Part shown: positions 30,820-40,602 of the stretch, one piece after another | How the letters are laid out: the number at the start of each line of letters is the position of its first letter | Numbering within the stretch: position 1 is the stretch's first letter | NCBI RefSeq assembly: GCF_001424905.1 | Contig: NZ_LMCU01000001.1 | Span: 1,357,480-1,421,479, forward strand | Length of the DNA stretch: 64,000 nt | Source of the DNA: Leifsonia sp. Root112D2 | Lineage (GTDB): Bacteria > Actinomycetota > Actinomycetes > Actinomycetales > Microbacteriaceae | Direction of reading: 5' to 3' | The notes under the pieces: generated by a model | Databases searched by the model: none | What the model saw: the letters and a program-made list of their open reading frames with translations, nothing else | What the model was told of the DNA's origin: nothing | Made by a program: the position numbers and the translations under genes

Positions 30820-32832
30820 AGTTGGAACGCGGATATCCCCTTTGACCCGGATGAGTTCGAGCCGCCGCCCGACGAGTTTGAGGGCTACGCGCCGCCACCC
30901 GACGATGCGTGGGCGGGCGAGCCCGTCGGTGCGGTGGGCCGCGCAGCCGAGCGGGGCGCGGCATCCGCTTCGCATCGCCCGGTGCCCAAGGCCGCCACGT
31001 CGAAGCACTCCACCGCGCTCGAGGCTCTGCACACGGTCTTCGGCTACGACTCGTTCCGGGGCGACCAGGCCGCCGTCATCGAACAGCTGGTCGGCGGAGG
31101 CGACGCCGTCGTGCTCATGCCCACCGGCGCGGGCAAGAGCCTCTGCTACCAGATCCCCTCGCTGGTGCGCGAGGGCACGGGCATCGTCGTGTCGCCACTC
31201 ATCGCCCTCATGCAAGACCAGGTCGACGCGCTCACCGCCGTGGGCGTGCGCGCGGCATTCCTCAACTCGACGCAGGATTCTGCCAGCCGCAGCCAGGTCG
31301 AGCGCGCCTACCTCGCCGGCGAGCTCGATCTGCTCTACGTCGCCCCCGAGCGGCTCTCTTCCGAGGCGACCAAGGCGTTTCTGGCGCGGGGAACCATCGC
31401 GCTGTTCGCCATCGACGAGGCGCACTGTGTCTCGCAGTGGGGCCACGACTTTCGCCCCGACTACCTGGCACTCTCCGAACTCGCCGAGCGCTGGCCCGAG
31501 GTGCCGCGCATCGCCCTCACCGCCACGGCAACCGAGGCCACGCATGCCGAGATCACCACGCGGCTGAAGCTTCAGGATGCCCGCCACTTCGTCGCCAACT
31601 TCGACCGCCCCAACATTCAGTACCGCATCGTGCCGAAGCTGGAGGTGCGCAAGCAGTTGCTCGACTTCATCCGTTCTGAAGAAGCGCAGACACCCAGTGC
31701 AGGCATCGTCTACGCCCTCTCCCGCAAGACCGTCGAGCAGACGGCCACGTTCCTGCAGGCCAACGGCATAGCCGCGCTGCCCTACCACGCGGGTCTGGAT
31801 GCCGCCACGCGCGCCCGCACACAGTCCCGCTTCCTGCGCGAAGACGGCATCGTCGTGGTGGCCACCATCGCGTTCGGCATGGGCATCGACAAACCCGATG
31901 TGCGCTTCGTCGCGCACATCGACCTGCCGAAATCCGTCGAGGGCTACTACCAGGAGACCGGCCGCGCCGGCCGCGACGGCCTGCCGTCAACCGCATGGTT
32001 GGCCTACGGCCTGCAGGATGTCGTGCAGCAGCGCCGCATGATCGACCAGTCCCCGGGCGACATCGCCCACCGGCGCCGCATGTCCGCTCATCTGGATGCC
32101 ATGCTCGCGCTGTGCGAAACGGTGCAGTGTCGCAGGGTGAACCTGCTGGGATACTTCGGGCAGGCATCCGAACCGTGCGGCAATTGCGACACCTGCATCA
32201 ACCCACCCGAGGGCTGGGACGGAACCGTGCCGGCGCAGAAGCTGCTGTCGACCGTCGTGCGCCTCAAGCGCGAGCGCGGGCAGGCGTATGGCGCGGGGCA
32301 GCTCATCGACATTCTGCGCGGCAAGACCACCCCGCGCACCACGCAGTTGGGCCATGAGACGCTTGCCACGTGGGGCATCGGCGACGACCTCAGCGATCAG
32401 GCGTGGCGTGGCGTGGCCCGCCAGCTACTCGCCCAGGGCGTGCTCGCGGCCACCGGCGACTATGGCACGCTCGGCATCACGCCGGTGGGTGCCGAGGTGC
32501 TCGGCGGCACGCGAACGGTGATGCTGCGTCGCGAGCCGGATCGCCCGGAACGTGCGTCGCGCTCGGCGCGCAAGGCCGTGGCATCCGCCGATCTGCCCGA
32601 GAGTGCGCTGCCGCTGTTCGAGGCGCTGCGGGCCTGGCGTGCGGAGACCTCCCGCGAGCAGGGTGTGCCCGCGTACATCGTCTTCGGCGATGCCACGCTG
32701 CGCGCCGTCGCCGCCGAGCGGCCGGCCGCACTCGCTGCGCTCGACGGCATCACGGGCATCGGCGCGAAGAAGCTCGAGGCCTACGGCGAGCAGCTGCTCG
32801 CCGTGGTCGCCGCGCAGGCCGTCGACGCGTAG
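30817..32832 (+). CDS. recQ: ATP-dependent DNA helicase RecQ
   Basis: RecQ unwinds DNA 3' to 5' in recombination and replication-fork repair. The 671-residue protein has a 60-residue acidic, Pro-rich extension, then the helicase core: FRGDQAAVIEQLVGGGDAVV, Walker A PTGAGKS, DEAHCVSQWGHDFRPDY, TATATE, and QETGRAGRDGLPS. The zinc-binding RQC part has the Cys set C-x-x-x-x-C...CGNCDTC (about 438-465). An HRDC domain closes the protein (about 600-670, LPLFEALRAWRAETSREQGV). All expected motifs are intact. Confidence 0.95.
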   Translation: MSWNADIPFDPDEFEPPPDEFEGYAPPPDDAWAGEPVGAVGRAAERGAASASHRPVPKAATSKHSTALEALHTVFGYDSFRGDQAAVIEQLVGGGDAVVLMPTGAGKSLCYQIPSLVREGTGIVVSPLIALMQDQVDALTAVGVRAAFLNSTQDSASRSQVERAYLAGELDLLYVAPERLSSEATKAFLARGTIALFAIDEAHCVSQWGHDFRPDYLALSELAERWPEVPRIALTATATEATHAEITTRLKLQDARHFVANFDRPNIQYRIVPKLEVRKQLLDFIRSEEAQTPSAGIVYALSRKTVEQTATFLQANGIAALPYHAGLDAATRARTQSRFLREDGIVVVATIAFGMGIDKPDVRFVAHIDLPKSVEGYYQETGRAGRDGLPSTAWLAYGLQDVVQQRRMIDQSPGDIAHRRRMSAHLDAMLALCETVQCRRVNLLGYFGQASEPCGNCDTCINPPEGWDGTVPAQKLLSTVVRLKRERGQAYGAGQLIDILRGKTTPRTTQLGHETLATWGIGDDLSDQAWRGVARQLLAQGVLAATGDYGTLGITPVGAEVLGGTRTVMLRREPDRPERASRSARKAVASADLPESALPLFEALRAWRAETSREQGVPAYIVFGDATLRAVAAERPAALAALDGITGIGAKKLEAYGEQLLAVVAAQAVDA

Positions 32833-32850
32833 CGGCGGGATGCAGCGGCG

Positions 32851-33870
32851 TCAGGCGCCGCCGGTGCTCTGGCGCACGATCAGCGTGTGCGGCGCCACCA
32901 CCTCTTCGGCCTCCGAGTCAGGCGAGTCGATGCGCGCCGCAATGCGCGCGACAGCGTGGTGAGCTATGAACGGGGTGTCCAGCGAGACCGAACTCAGCGT
33001 GGGCCGCGAATACCGGCCCTCCTCGATGTCGTCGATGCCGACGATGGCGACGTCTTCCGGCACACGCAGGCCGGCGTCGAAGACGGCCTTCAGCGCACCC
33101 AGGGCGAGCAGGTCCGAGTAGCAGAAGATCGCATCCGGCCGCGGGTCGACCGCAAGCAATTCGGTGGCCGCCGCATAGCCGTCGGCGCGGTGGTACTGCA
33201 CTGCCGTGCGCATGAGTCGGGCATCCGCCTCAATGCCGGCGGATGCGAGAGCGTCCAGATAGCCCGCCGTGCGCAGGTGCGGGGTGGCGTAGTTTTCGAA
33301 GGGCTGTTCGCCGATCGCGGCGATGCGACGGCGGCCGATGTCGATCAGGTGTTGCGTGGCATCCCGCGCGGCCTGCTGGTTGTCAATCGCGACATGGTCG
33401 TAGCGGCCGTCGAACTGGTGCTCGCCGAGCAGAACGAGCGGCATCGTGGTCTTGTCGCCCATGGCCAGGAGTTCGGCCCGGGTGACGAGGGGGCTGAACA
33501 GGATGCCGTCGAACAGCATCGTGCGATCGCCGCCGGTGAGCAATTCCCGCTCCCGATCGTGATCATGCCCGGTCTGGTCGATCATCACCCGGTAACCGAC
33601 CTCGGCGGCGGCCGTGATGACATCCCTCGCGAGTTCACTGAAGTACGGCACATCGATTTCGGGCACGATGAGCGCGAGCATCCCCGTGCGACCGGTGCGC
33701 AGGGTGCGCGCCACCGGGTTGGGGCGATAGTCGAGTTCGGCGATGGACTCGAGCACCTTCGTCCGCATCTTCTGGCTGACATGCTCGTAGCCGCTGACGA
33801 CATTGGATACGGTGCGCATGGAGACCTTGGCGTGGTCGGCAACATCCTTGAGCGTTGCCGGCGGGGTCAT
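32851..33870 (-). CDS. LacI-family repressor of the GH2 sugar locus
   Basis: The 339-residue protein begins MTPPATLKDVADHAKVSMRT with the LacI helix-turn-helix and hinge (TVSNVVSGYEHVSQ, RPNPVARTLRTGRTG). The sugar-binding domain follows, with DGILFSPL, VAIDNQQAARDATQHLIDIG and CYSDLLALGALKA. GAGGAGA precedes ATG 33870; a frame from 33912 is rejected. It is divergent from the binding-protein gene, and two LacI-type operators lie between them. Confidence 0.92.
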   Translation of the reverse strand: MTPPATLKDVADHAKVSMRTVSNVVSGYEHVSQKMRTKVLESIAELDYRPNPVARTLRTGRTGMLALIVPEIDVPYFSELARDVITAAAEVGYRVMIDQTGHDHDRERELLTGGDRTMLFDGILFSPLVTRAELLAMGDKTTMPLVLLGEHQFDGRYDHVAIDNQQAARDATQHLIDIGRRRIAAIGEQPFENYATPHLRTAGYLDALASAGIEADARLMRTAVQYHRADGYAAATELLAVDPRPDAIFCYSDLLALGALKAVFDAGLRVPEDVAIVGIDDIEEGRYSRPTLSSVSLDTPFIAHHAVARIAARIDSPDSEAEEVVAPHTLIVRQSTGGA

Positions 33871-33916
33871 GACCGATCTCCTCGTTCGCAGTGACAGACG
33901 TGGGATCAGCATAACG

Positions 33917-33964
33917 TTTGCAACGTGCGCAAATGTGAGTTACTATTTTGCACACGTTGGCAAA
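33917..33964 (+). promoter_or_regulatory. Promoter flanked by two LacI-type operators
   Basis: Operator 1 is TTTGC-N7-GCAAA (33917-33933); operator 2 is TTTGC-N8-GCAAA (33947-33964). A promoter fits between them: TTTGCA (33917-33922) as -35, 18 bases, TACTAT (33941-33946) as -10. Repressor on both sites would cover the whole promoter. Sugar binding to the LacI protein should release it. Confidence 0.65.
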
Positions 33965-34050
33965 TAGGACCGAGTCCGCGCCAGCATCACCCGACTCGGA
34001 CCCGAGATTCGGTTATCCCGACCGAAAGCGCCGATCACAAAGGAGTGTTC

Positions 34051-35472
34051 ATGCACAGCTCACAACCCCGGCCCGCACAGGCCGATAAGCGCCTCACGGC
34101 CGGCCCGCGCCGGCTTCGCCGCGCATCCGCCCGCATTGCGGTGCTCGGCATCGCGGCTGCGGTCACGATCGGGCTGGCCGGCTGCGGCCCGTCGATCGAC
34201 TCGGGCACGCCCGCCACGAAGGACCCGAACGTTCTGACGGCACCGAAGAGCGACAGCTCGGTCAAGGGCACGATCACGATCTGGGACCGCTCCGGCGACC
34301 TGTTCAAGGTGTTCGATGCCACGATCAAGAAGTTCAACGAGAAATACCCGAACATCACCGTCAACCACCAGGCCGTCGATATCGATGCCAAGCTGCAGAA
34401 CACGCTCATCACCGGTACCGATGTGCCCGACGGCGTCTTTCTCGATGACGCGAAGGTCGCCGGCTATGCCGACAGCCTCTGGAATCTCTCGAGCGTGCTG
34501 AAGCCCTATCTGCCGCACATCGCGAAGCAGAAGGTCGATGTCAACTCGCTCAAGGGCGGCATCTACGGGGTGCCGTTCGACCTCGACCCCGGCCTGCTCT
34601 TCTACAACGACACGGTGCTCAAGAAGGACGGCATCGACCCGGCGTCGATCAAGACCTACGACGACCTGCTCGCCGCCGCCAAGAAGGTCAAGGCCGCCGA
34701 TCCGTCCTCCGGGCCGATCCACCTGGAGCAGAGTGCGTTTCTCGGCCAGCTGTGGCTCGAGATGTTCGCCAGCCAGCAGGGCACCAGCATGACGGATGCC
34801 TCCGGCAAGCTCCGCCTGGACTCCCCGGAGTACAAGCAGATTCTGACCTGGCTCGACACCGTGCAGAAGGAAGGCCTGGGAACGCGCGCCGAATACCTGG
34901 GGCCGACCGACGTGAACACGCTCGACAGTGGCAAGCAGGTCTTCGTGCCCTGGTCGATCTGGTGGGACTTCGCGCCGCAGCAGCTGCTGAAGAAGACCAT
35001 GGGCGACTGGCGTGCCATGCCGCTGCCCGCCTGGAAGGAGGGCGGAGCGCGGTCGGGCGCCATGGGCGGCTCGTCGTTCGTCATTCCCAAGGATGCCAAG
35101 AACCCGCAGGCGGCCTGGCTGTTCTACAAGTTCCTGATGTTCGACAAAGACGGCTACACGGCGGTCTACGGCCCGAACTCGGTGTACCCGAAGGGAACCA
35201 ACACCTCGGTCCCGGCCTACAAGCCCGCCGCAGACCCGGCCAAGCCGCTGTTCGGAACCATCGATGCGATGGGCGGCCAGGACCTGTGGAAGACCGCGAT
35301 CACCGCGGGCGCCGAGATTCCCGGAGGAACGCCGACGCCGAAGTGGTGGGCCAGCGCGGTCGACTACCTCGGCAACAACCTGCAGAAGATGCTCGACGGC
35401 TCCATGACGCCGGAACAGGTGATCTCGCAGTCCACCAAGGACATCCAGACCAACCTGATCGACCGGCAGTAG
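34051..35472 (+). CDS. ABC sugar-binding lipoprotein (GH2 locus)
   Basis: The 473-residue solute-binding protein has a lipoprotein signal ending LAGC (Cys about 45). The mature part has TITIWDRSGDLFKVFDATIK, GIYGVPFDLDPGLLFYNDTV and a C-terminal KMLDGSMTPEQVISQSTKDI. AAGGAG stands before ATG 34051; the upstream frame from 33925 lies in the operator region. It is the first gene after the LacI-controlled promoter and presumably binds the oligosaccharide that the GH2 enzyme cleaves. Confidence 0.9.
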   Translation: MHSSQPRPAQADKRLTAGPRRLRRASARIAVLGIAAAVTIGLAGCGPSIDSGTPATKDPNVLTAPKSDSSVKGTITIWDRSGDLFKVFDATIKKFNEKYPNITVNHQAVDIDAKLQNTLITGTDVPDGVFLDDAKVAGYADSLWNLSSVLKPYLPHIAKQKVDVNSLKGGIYGVPFDLDPGLLFYNDTVLKKDGIDPASIKTYDDLLAAAKKVKAADPSSGPIHLEQSAFLGQLWLEMFASQQGTSMTDASGKLRLDSPEYKQILTWLDTVQKEGLGTRAEYLGPTDVNTLDSGKQVFVPWSIWWDFAPQQLLKKTMGDWRAMPLPAWKEGGARSGAMGGSSFVIPKDAKNPQAAWLFYKFLMFDKDGYTAVYGPNSVYPKGTNTSVPAYKPAADPAKPLFGTIDAMGGQDLWKTAITAGAEIPGGTPTPKWWASAVDYLGNNLQKMLDGSMTPEQVISQSTKDIQTNLIDRQ

Positions 35473-35515
35473 CGCGCCCGCGCATCCACACCAACTCCAG
35501 GAGAGGTAACACCCC

Positions 35516-36445
35516 ATGACCGTCACGACCGCCGTGAAGGCGCCGCAGACGGCTCCGCGAGCATCGCAGCGGGGACCGCGCTGGTCCCTGCTGCGACGCC
35601 GCTCGGCGCCGTATGTGTTCATCTTCCCGTTCGTGGCGATCTTCGCCATCTTCTCGATCTACCCGCTCATCTTCACCTTTCGGTTGAGCTTCACGAACTG
35701 GCATGGAACCGGGGCCGCCAGCTGGGTGGGCTGGGACAACTATGCCTACCTGCTCTCCAGCCCCGGTTTCTGGGCCTCGCTCGGCAACTCGGGCATCCTG
35801 TGGCTGCTCATCATCCCGGTGCAGATCGTCGTCGGGCTGCTCGCGGCGGTGCTGCTGAACAACGCCAAACTGCGGATGCGCGGCTTCTATCGCACCGCAT
35901 TCATCGTTCCGTTCGTCACACCGCTGGTGGCTATCGCCCAGATCTGGATCGTCGTCTTCGACCAGAACTACGGGGCGGTCAACGACTTTCTCAACATCTT
36001 CGGCATTCCGGATGTCGGCTGGCTCACGACCAGCGCCTGGTCGAAGCCTACCCTCGCGCTGCTCTTCCTCTGGAAGACCACCGGCTTCGCGATCATCATC
36101 CTGCTCTCCGGTCTGCAGTCGATCGACACCACCGTCTACGAGGCGGCGGAACTCGACGGGGCGTCACGGATGCGCCAGCTCTGGAGCATTACGGTGCCCC
36201 TCATCAGCCGCACCCTCATGTTCCTCGTGGTGCTGCAGACGCTCGCGGTGTTCCAGATGTTCGCCGAGCCGTTCGTGGTGACCAAGGGCGGCCCGTACGG
36301 GTCGACGACAACGGCGGGGCTCTACCTCTACAACCACATCACCGTCGCCGATCTCGGCACCGGCGCGGCCAACTCGTTCCTGCTGGTGATAGTCGTGATG
36401 GCGCTGTCACTCGGCTTCGTTCGACTGCTGAGAGCGAAGGACTGA
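35516..36445 (+). CDS. ABC sugar permease, MalF/UgpA type (GH2 locus)
   Basis: The 309-residue protein has six predicted helices, a basic N-terminal tail and the EAA loop TVYEAAELDGASRMRQLWSI. GGAGAGG precedes the ATG. It follows the binding-protein gene by 43 bases and precedes the second permease by one base. Confidence 0.92.
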   Translation: MTVTTAVKAPQTAPRASQRGPRWSLLRRRSAPYVFIFPFVAIFAIFSIYPLIFTFRLSFTNWHGTGAASWVGWDNYAYLLSSPGFWASLGNSGILWLLIIPVQIVVGLLAAVLLNNAKLRMRGFYRTAFIVPFVTPLVAIAQIWIVVFDQNYGAVNDFLNIFGIPDVGWLTTSAWSKPTLALLFLWKTTGFAIIILLSGLQSIDTTVYEAAELDGASRMRQLWSITVPLISRTLMFLVVLQTLAVFQMFAEPFVVTKGGPYGSTTTAGLYLYNHITVADLGTGAANSFLLVIVVMALSLGFVRLLRAKD

Positions 36446-36446
36446 G

Positions 36447-37361
36447 ATGACCACCGCATCCGTCACCACAGCGCCCGCGAACTCGCCGGCACCGGCCGAC
36501 CGCTCGCGCCGAAGCCGCCGTGCCCGCCCGGCGATCGCCTCCCAGGCCCTGCTCGTGCTGCTCACGATCGGCTTTCTCGCCCCGGTGGCCTGGGCCCTGC
36601 TGTCGGCGTTCAAGCCGGCCAACGACATCATTCGCGACCCGCTCGGCTTCGACCTCACGACGTTCACGCTGCACAACTTCCAGCAGATGTTCGGGGACAT
36701 TCCCATCGCATCCGGATTCGCGAACACCGCGATAGTGCTGGTGTTCAAGGGCGCCATCACGCTGTTCTTCGCGCCGCTGGCCGGCTATGCCTTCGCCAAA
36801 TACGACTTTCGGCTGAAGAATTTCTTCTTCGGCACGGTGCTGGTCACCCTCATGCTGCCGACGATCGTGCTGATCATTCCGCTGCTGCTGGAGATGAAGG
36901 AATTCGGCTGGGTCAACACCTACCAGGCGCTGATTCTGCCCGGCTCCGTGGATGCCTTTGCCATCTTCTGGATGCGCCAGGTCATCGCTTCGGTGCCCGA
37001 CGAGCTGCTCGACGCGGCACGGGTTGACGGCTGCAGCGAGTTCGGCATCTTCTGGCGCGTGGTCATGCCGGTCATCCGCCCCGGGCTCGCGGGCCTGACC
37101 GTGCTCACCGTCATGAACATCTACAACGACTTCGTCTGGCCCGTGGTGATCACCACCACCGATCGAATGCAGACGCTCCAGGTGGTGCTCTCGACGCTTG
37201 CCCAGAACATCAGCGGCCAGAAGATCGGCGCCGACTACGCCACCGTCACCGGCGAACTGCTTGCCGCGAGCTCGATCGCCCTGATTCCTCTCCTCATCGT
37301 CTTTGCGCTGCTCCAGAAGCACTTCATCAACGGCATCCTTGCCGGAAGTGTCAAGGGCTGA
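36447..37361 (+). CDS. ABC sugar permease, MalG/UgpE type (GH2 locus)
   Basis: The 304-residue partner subunit has six predicted helices, the EAA loop ELLDAARVDGCSEFGIFWRV, and ends GILAGSVKG. As in the other sugar locus no ATPase is encoded, so a shared MsiK-like ATPase is expected. Confidence 0.92.
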   Translation: MTTASVTTAPANSPAPADRSRRSRRARPAIASQALLVLLTIGFLAPVAWALLSAFKPANDIIRDPLGFDLTTFTLHNFQQMFGDIPIASGFANTAIVLVFKGAITLFFAPLAGYAFAKYDFRLKNFFFGTVLVTLMLPTIVLIIPLLLEMKEFGWVNTYQALILPGSVDAFAIFWMRQVIASVPDELLDAARVDGCSEFGIFWRVVMPVIRPGLAGLTVLTVMNIYNDFVWPVVITTTDRMQTLQVVLSTLAQNISGQKIGADYATVTGELLAASSIALIPLLIVFALLQKHFINGILAGSVKG

Positions 37362-37403
37362 GTTTCATCACCGACACTGAACCGACCGAAAGGCTGTACC
37401 ACC

Positions 37404-39440
37404 ATGGCTTCTGCCATCCCCAAACCCGAATACCCCCGCCCCGACCTCGATCGCTCGGAGCGGTGGCTCAGCCTCAACGGTACGTGGGATTTTGAGAGCA
37501 TCGACGGCGCGGCGACCATCACGGTTCCGTTCGCGTGGGAGAGCGAGGCATCCGGCATCGGGCGCAGCTGGCTCGCCTCGGCGAGCTATCGCCGCGGCAT
37601 CGTGGCGCCTGCCGAGTGGGAGGGTTCCCGGGTATTCCTCTGCTTCGGCGCGGTGCACCATCGGGCAACGGTGAGCATCGACGGAACATTGATCGGCACG
37701 CACGAGGGCGGCTACACCTCCTTCGAATTCGACGTGACGGATGCGCTGCGAGCGGGCGTCGAGAGCGAGCTCACCGTCGAGGTGGATGCGCCAGCGGACA
37801 AGCGCTCGATCCCGCACGGCAAGCAGCGTTCGCTGCCGCGCGACGACTACGACGGCGTCTCCTTCGCTCCCAGTTCGGGCATTTGGCAGAGCGCCTGGCT
37901 CGAAGCGCGCGGGCGTAGCTATGTCTCCGAGGTGAGCCTGCGCGGCGATTCGCTGAACGCCTTTGAGGTGGCGGTGACGGTGTGTGGGGATGCCGCGGCA
38001 GCAGCATCCGTCGCCGTTTCGGTTGTGGGTGCGACCCAGGGTATGGAGCTGGTGACGGATGCGACGGGCCGGGCCACCGGCATCCTGCCCATCGACGAAC
38101 CGCGGCTCTGGTCGCCGGAGGACCCCCACCTGTACGAGCTCGAGATTCGCGTCGCCGACGACCGACTCGTCGCGACGGCCGGGCTGCGTTCCTTCGAGAC
38201 CCGCGGCGAGCAGCTCTACCTCAACGGTGAGCGTTTCTACCTCAAGGGCGTGCTCGACCAGGGCTATTGGCCGGCATCGGGCATCACTGCCCCGGATGAC
38301 CACGCCCTCGTGCGCGACCTGGAGTTGGCGCGCGACGCCGGCTACAACCTGGTGCGCAAGCACCTCAAGTTCGAGGAGCCGCGCTGGCTGCACTGGGCTG
38401 ACCGCCTGGGCATGCTCGTGTGGGCGGAGCCGGCGAGCACCAGTCGTTTCAGTGCCCAGGCCGCCGCGAACTTCGAGGCGCAGATCGCCGAGATGGTCAC
38501 GCGCGACGGCAACCACCCGAGCATCGTCATCTGGGGGCTGTACAACGAGGAGTGGGGTCTCGACTGGGACATCCCGGGCGACCGCGCCAAGGCGGAGGCG
38601 GCCGGTCGTGCCTACGAGCTGCTTGCAGCCCTCGACCACACGCGGCCGATCGTCGAGAACTCCGGCTGGGCGCACGTGAAGACCGACCTCGTCGACTGGC
38701 ACTACTACGACGAGAAGCCGGGCTCATGGGCCGAGAACGTCGCGGCGCTCGCCTCGGGTGAGCGGCACGATTTTCCTGTTCCACTGGGGCCGGCGTTCGT
38801 CGTGGACAAGTCGCTGTATGCCGACGCGACCGTGCCGCGAGGTGGCATCCCCCTCCTCAACAGCGAATACGGTGGCGGCTTCACGAGCCTCGAGCGCGGC
38901 TGGCATCTGCGCTGGCAGACCCAGGAGCTGCGTCGGCACGACCGTTTCGCCGGCTACGTCTATACCGAGCTCGCGGATGTCGAGCACGAGTCGGCGGGGA
39001 TTGTCACCGCTGAGCGGCGGACGAAGGATCTGGGCGGGCTCGATCCCGCCGACGCGAATGCCGAGACAGTGCTGGTTCTCGATGTCGTTCCCGTGCAGGC
39101 AGGAACGGACATCGCCCTGCCGACGGGGGAGCTGACACTCGGCGTGCGGGTCTCTCACCACGGCCGTTCGGCGCTCTCGGGCCGTATCCGCGCCGCGTGG
39201 GCCGCGCAGGGCGAGCCGTTCGGTGCCGTCGAACGCGTACATGAGGTCGAGACGGCCGTGACGGCGCATCCGTTCGAGGTGACGGATGCCGCGGTGCTGT
39301 CGCTCACGGTTCCGGCGGCATCCGCCGCGGTTGGGTCGGCGACCGCGGCACGCCTGCACGTCTGGCTCACGGATGCCGACGGCGCGGTTCGAGCGCGCAC
39401 CTTCCTCGACGCGGGCCCGCTCGAGGAGCGTCGCTCCTAG
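37404..39440 (+). CDS. Glycoside hydrolase family 2 enzyme
   Basis: GH2 enzymes are retaining beta-galactosidases, beta-glucuronidases or beta-mannosidases. This 678-residue protein has the jelly-roll domain (about 10-175, SLNGTWDFES, VSFAPSSGIWQSAWLE), an Ig-like domain (about 180-270), and the catalytic barrel (about 275-560). The acid/base Glu lies in IWGLYNEEWG and the nucleophile probably in LLNSEYGGG. A further 100-residue beta domain closes the protein. There is no signal peptide, so it works on imported sugar. It ends the LacI-controlled operon. Which sugar it prefers cannot be read from the sequence. Confidence 0.88.
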   Translation: MASAIPKPEYPRPDLDRSERWLSLNGTWDFESIDGAATITVPFAWESEASGIGRSWLASASYRRGIVAPAEWEGSRVFLCFGAVHHRATVSIDGTLIGTHEGGYTSFEFDVTDALRAGVESELTVEVDAPADKRSIPHGKQRSLPRDDYDGVSFAPSSGIWQSAWLEARGRSYVSEVSLRGDSLNAFEVAVTVCGDAAAAASVAVSVVGATQGMELVTDATGRATGILPIDEPRLWSPEDPHLYELEIRVADDRLVATAGLRSFETRGEQLYLNGERFYLKGVLDQGYWPASGITAPDDHALVRDLELARDAGYNLVRKHLKFEEPRWLHWADRLGMLVWAEPASTSRFSAQAAANFEAQIAEMVTRDGNHPSIVIWGLYNEEWGLDWDIPGDRAKAEAAGRAYELLAALDHTRPIVENSGWAHVKTDLVDWHYYDEKPGSWAENVAALASGERHDFPVPLGPAFVVDKSLYADATVPRGGIPLLNSEYGGGFTSLERGWHLRWQTQELRRHDRFAGYVYTELADVEHESAGIVTAERRTKDLGGLDPADANAETVLVLDVVPVQAGTDIALPTGELTLGVRVSHHGRSALSGRIRAAWAAQGEPFGAVERVHEVETAVTAHPFEVTDAAVLSLTVPAASAAVGSATAARLHVWLTDADGAVRARTFLDAGPLEERRS

Positions 39441-39477
39441 CGCGGCTAGCGTCCCCGCTTGCGGCGCCGCGGTCTGC

Positions 39478-40077
39478 TCAGGGCCTGGGCGCGCGGGAAG
39501 CGGGCTGCGGATGCAGCGTCTCGCCGCGCTCGAGCATCGCCACGTACTCCGTGATCTTGCGGGCGCGCGTCTCGGCACGCACCACGTTGCCGAGGCGAAA
39601 GAGGATCGCGAAACGGTTCGTGCCGTTCAGCGTGTCGAAGAACGCGGATGCCGCCGGTCGGGCCGCCAGCGCCGCCGCCAGATCCGCGGGAACCTCTATG
39701 GATGCCTGTCCCGCGTATGCGGTCTCCCAGCGACCGTTCGCCTTGGCGCGCTCGATCTCGGCGAGCCCGGCAGGGCGCATCCGGCCCTCATCGATGAGGC
39801 GGGAGACGTGCTCCTGGTTGCGCTTCGACCAGATGCTGCGCGGGCCACGGCGGCCGAAGCGCTGCAGTGAGAAGTCGGCGTCGAGCGCGGCCTTCTGACT
39901 GTCGATCCAGCCGAAGCACAGGGCCTCGTCGAGCGCCTCGGCGTAGGTCGGGCCGGGGTGCGTGGCGCCCTTCTTCACGATCGTGAGCCAGACGGCATCC
40001 GCTGTGGCGTGGTTGCCGGCGAGCCAGCGCGCCCAGGTCGCTGCGTCGTCACAGCGCAGAATCTGTTTCTCGGGCAT
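39478..40077 (-). CDS. YdeI/OmpD-associated family protein
   Basis: The 199-residue protein has the YdeI layout: TWARWLAGNHATADAVWLTI, TYAEALDEALCFGWIDSQKA, the basic SLQRFGRRGPRSIWSKRNQE, and a C-terminal YdhG-like part (FFDTLNGTNRFAILFRLGNV, KITEYVAMLERGE). ATG 40077 is chosen since it follows GAAGGA and matches the family start. The role is not established. Single gene. Confidence 0.85.
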   Translation of the reverse strand: MPEKQILRCDDAATWARWLAGNHATADAVWLTIVKKGATHPGPTYAEALDEALCFGWIDSQKAALDADFSLQRFGRRGPRSIWSKRNQEHVSRLIDEGRMRPAGLAEIERAKANGRWETAYAGQASIEVPADLAAALAARPAASAFFDTLNGTNRFAILFRLGNVVRAETRARKITEYVAMLERGETLHPQPASRAPRP

Positions 40078-40250
40078 CCGTCCCCGTCCTTCCTGGTCGT
40101 GCTCCATTCTCGCAAGCCGCGGTCTCACCGTCATGCACAAACGCGACAACTCCCGCGCAGCAGCGCCTGGCCACCGCGAAACACCCTGACGCTAGGCTGT
40201 GGGCATGCGGCGGTCGCCCGTCGTCCCCTCCCGTGATTGGAGTGCGTATC

Positions 40251-40583
40251 GTGACGAAGACGTCATTGGTCGCGACCGTTCGGCACGAACTCGAGCATGC
40301 CCGCAGCGCCCCGAGCGGCCGCAGCGCGACATCCGTCTATAGCGGGCACGAACGGGTGCTGCGCCAGACCGTCATCGCCCTCTGCGCCGGCCGTCGCCTC
40401 GAGGAGCACGAGAACCCCGGCGAGGCCACGATCTTCGTGCTGCAGGGGCGAGTCGTGCTCTCGGCCGGCGAGGTCTCCTGGTCGGGCCGAACCGGCGACT
40501 TCCTCGTCATTCCCGAGGCCAGGCACGCCGTCGAGGCGGTGGAGGACTCGGCCATTCTGCTCACGGTCGCCAAGCTCCCCTGA
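40251..40583 (+). CDS. Small cupin-domain protein
   Basis: The 110-residue protein forms one cupin barrel: CAGRRLEEHENPGEATIFVLQGRV carries the first motif (here split RRLEEHENPGEA / TIFVLQGRV) with His and Glu, and GDFLVIPEARHAVEA carries the second with its His. GTG 40251, behind GGAG, is preferred to GTG 40233. Close relatives bind a metal; the function is unknown. Copy D of the inverted-end repeat begins 20 bases after its stop. Confidence 0.8.
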   Translation: MTKTSLVATVRHELEHARSAPSGRSATSVYSGHERVLRQTVIALCAGRRLEEHENPGEATIFVLQGRVVLSAGEVSWSGRTGDFLVIPEARHAVEAVEDSAILLTVAKLP

Positions 40584-40602
40584 CGACACCGGATGCTGCG
40601 CT

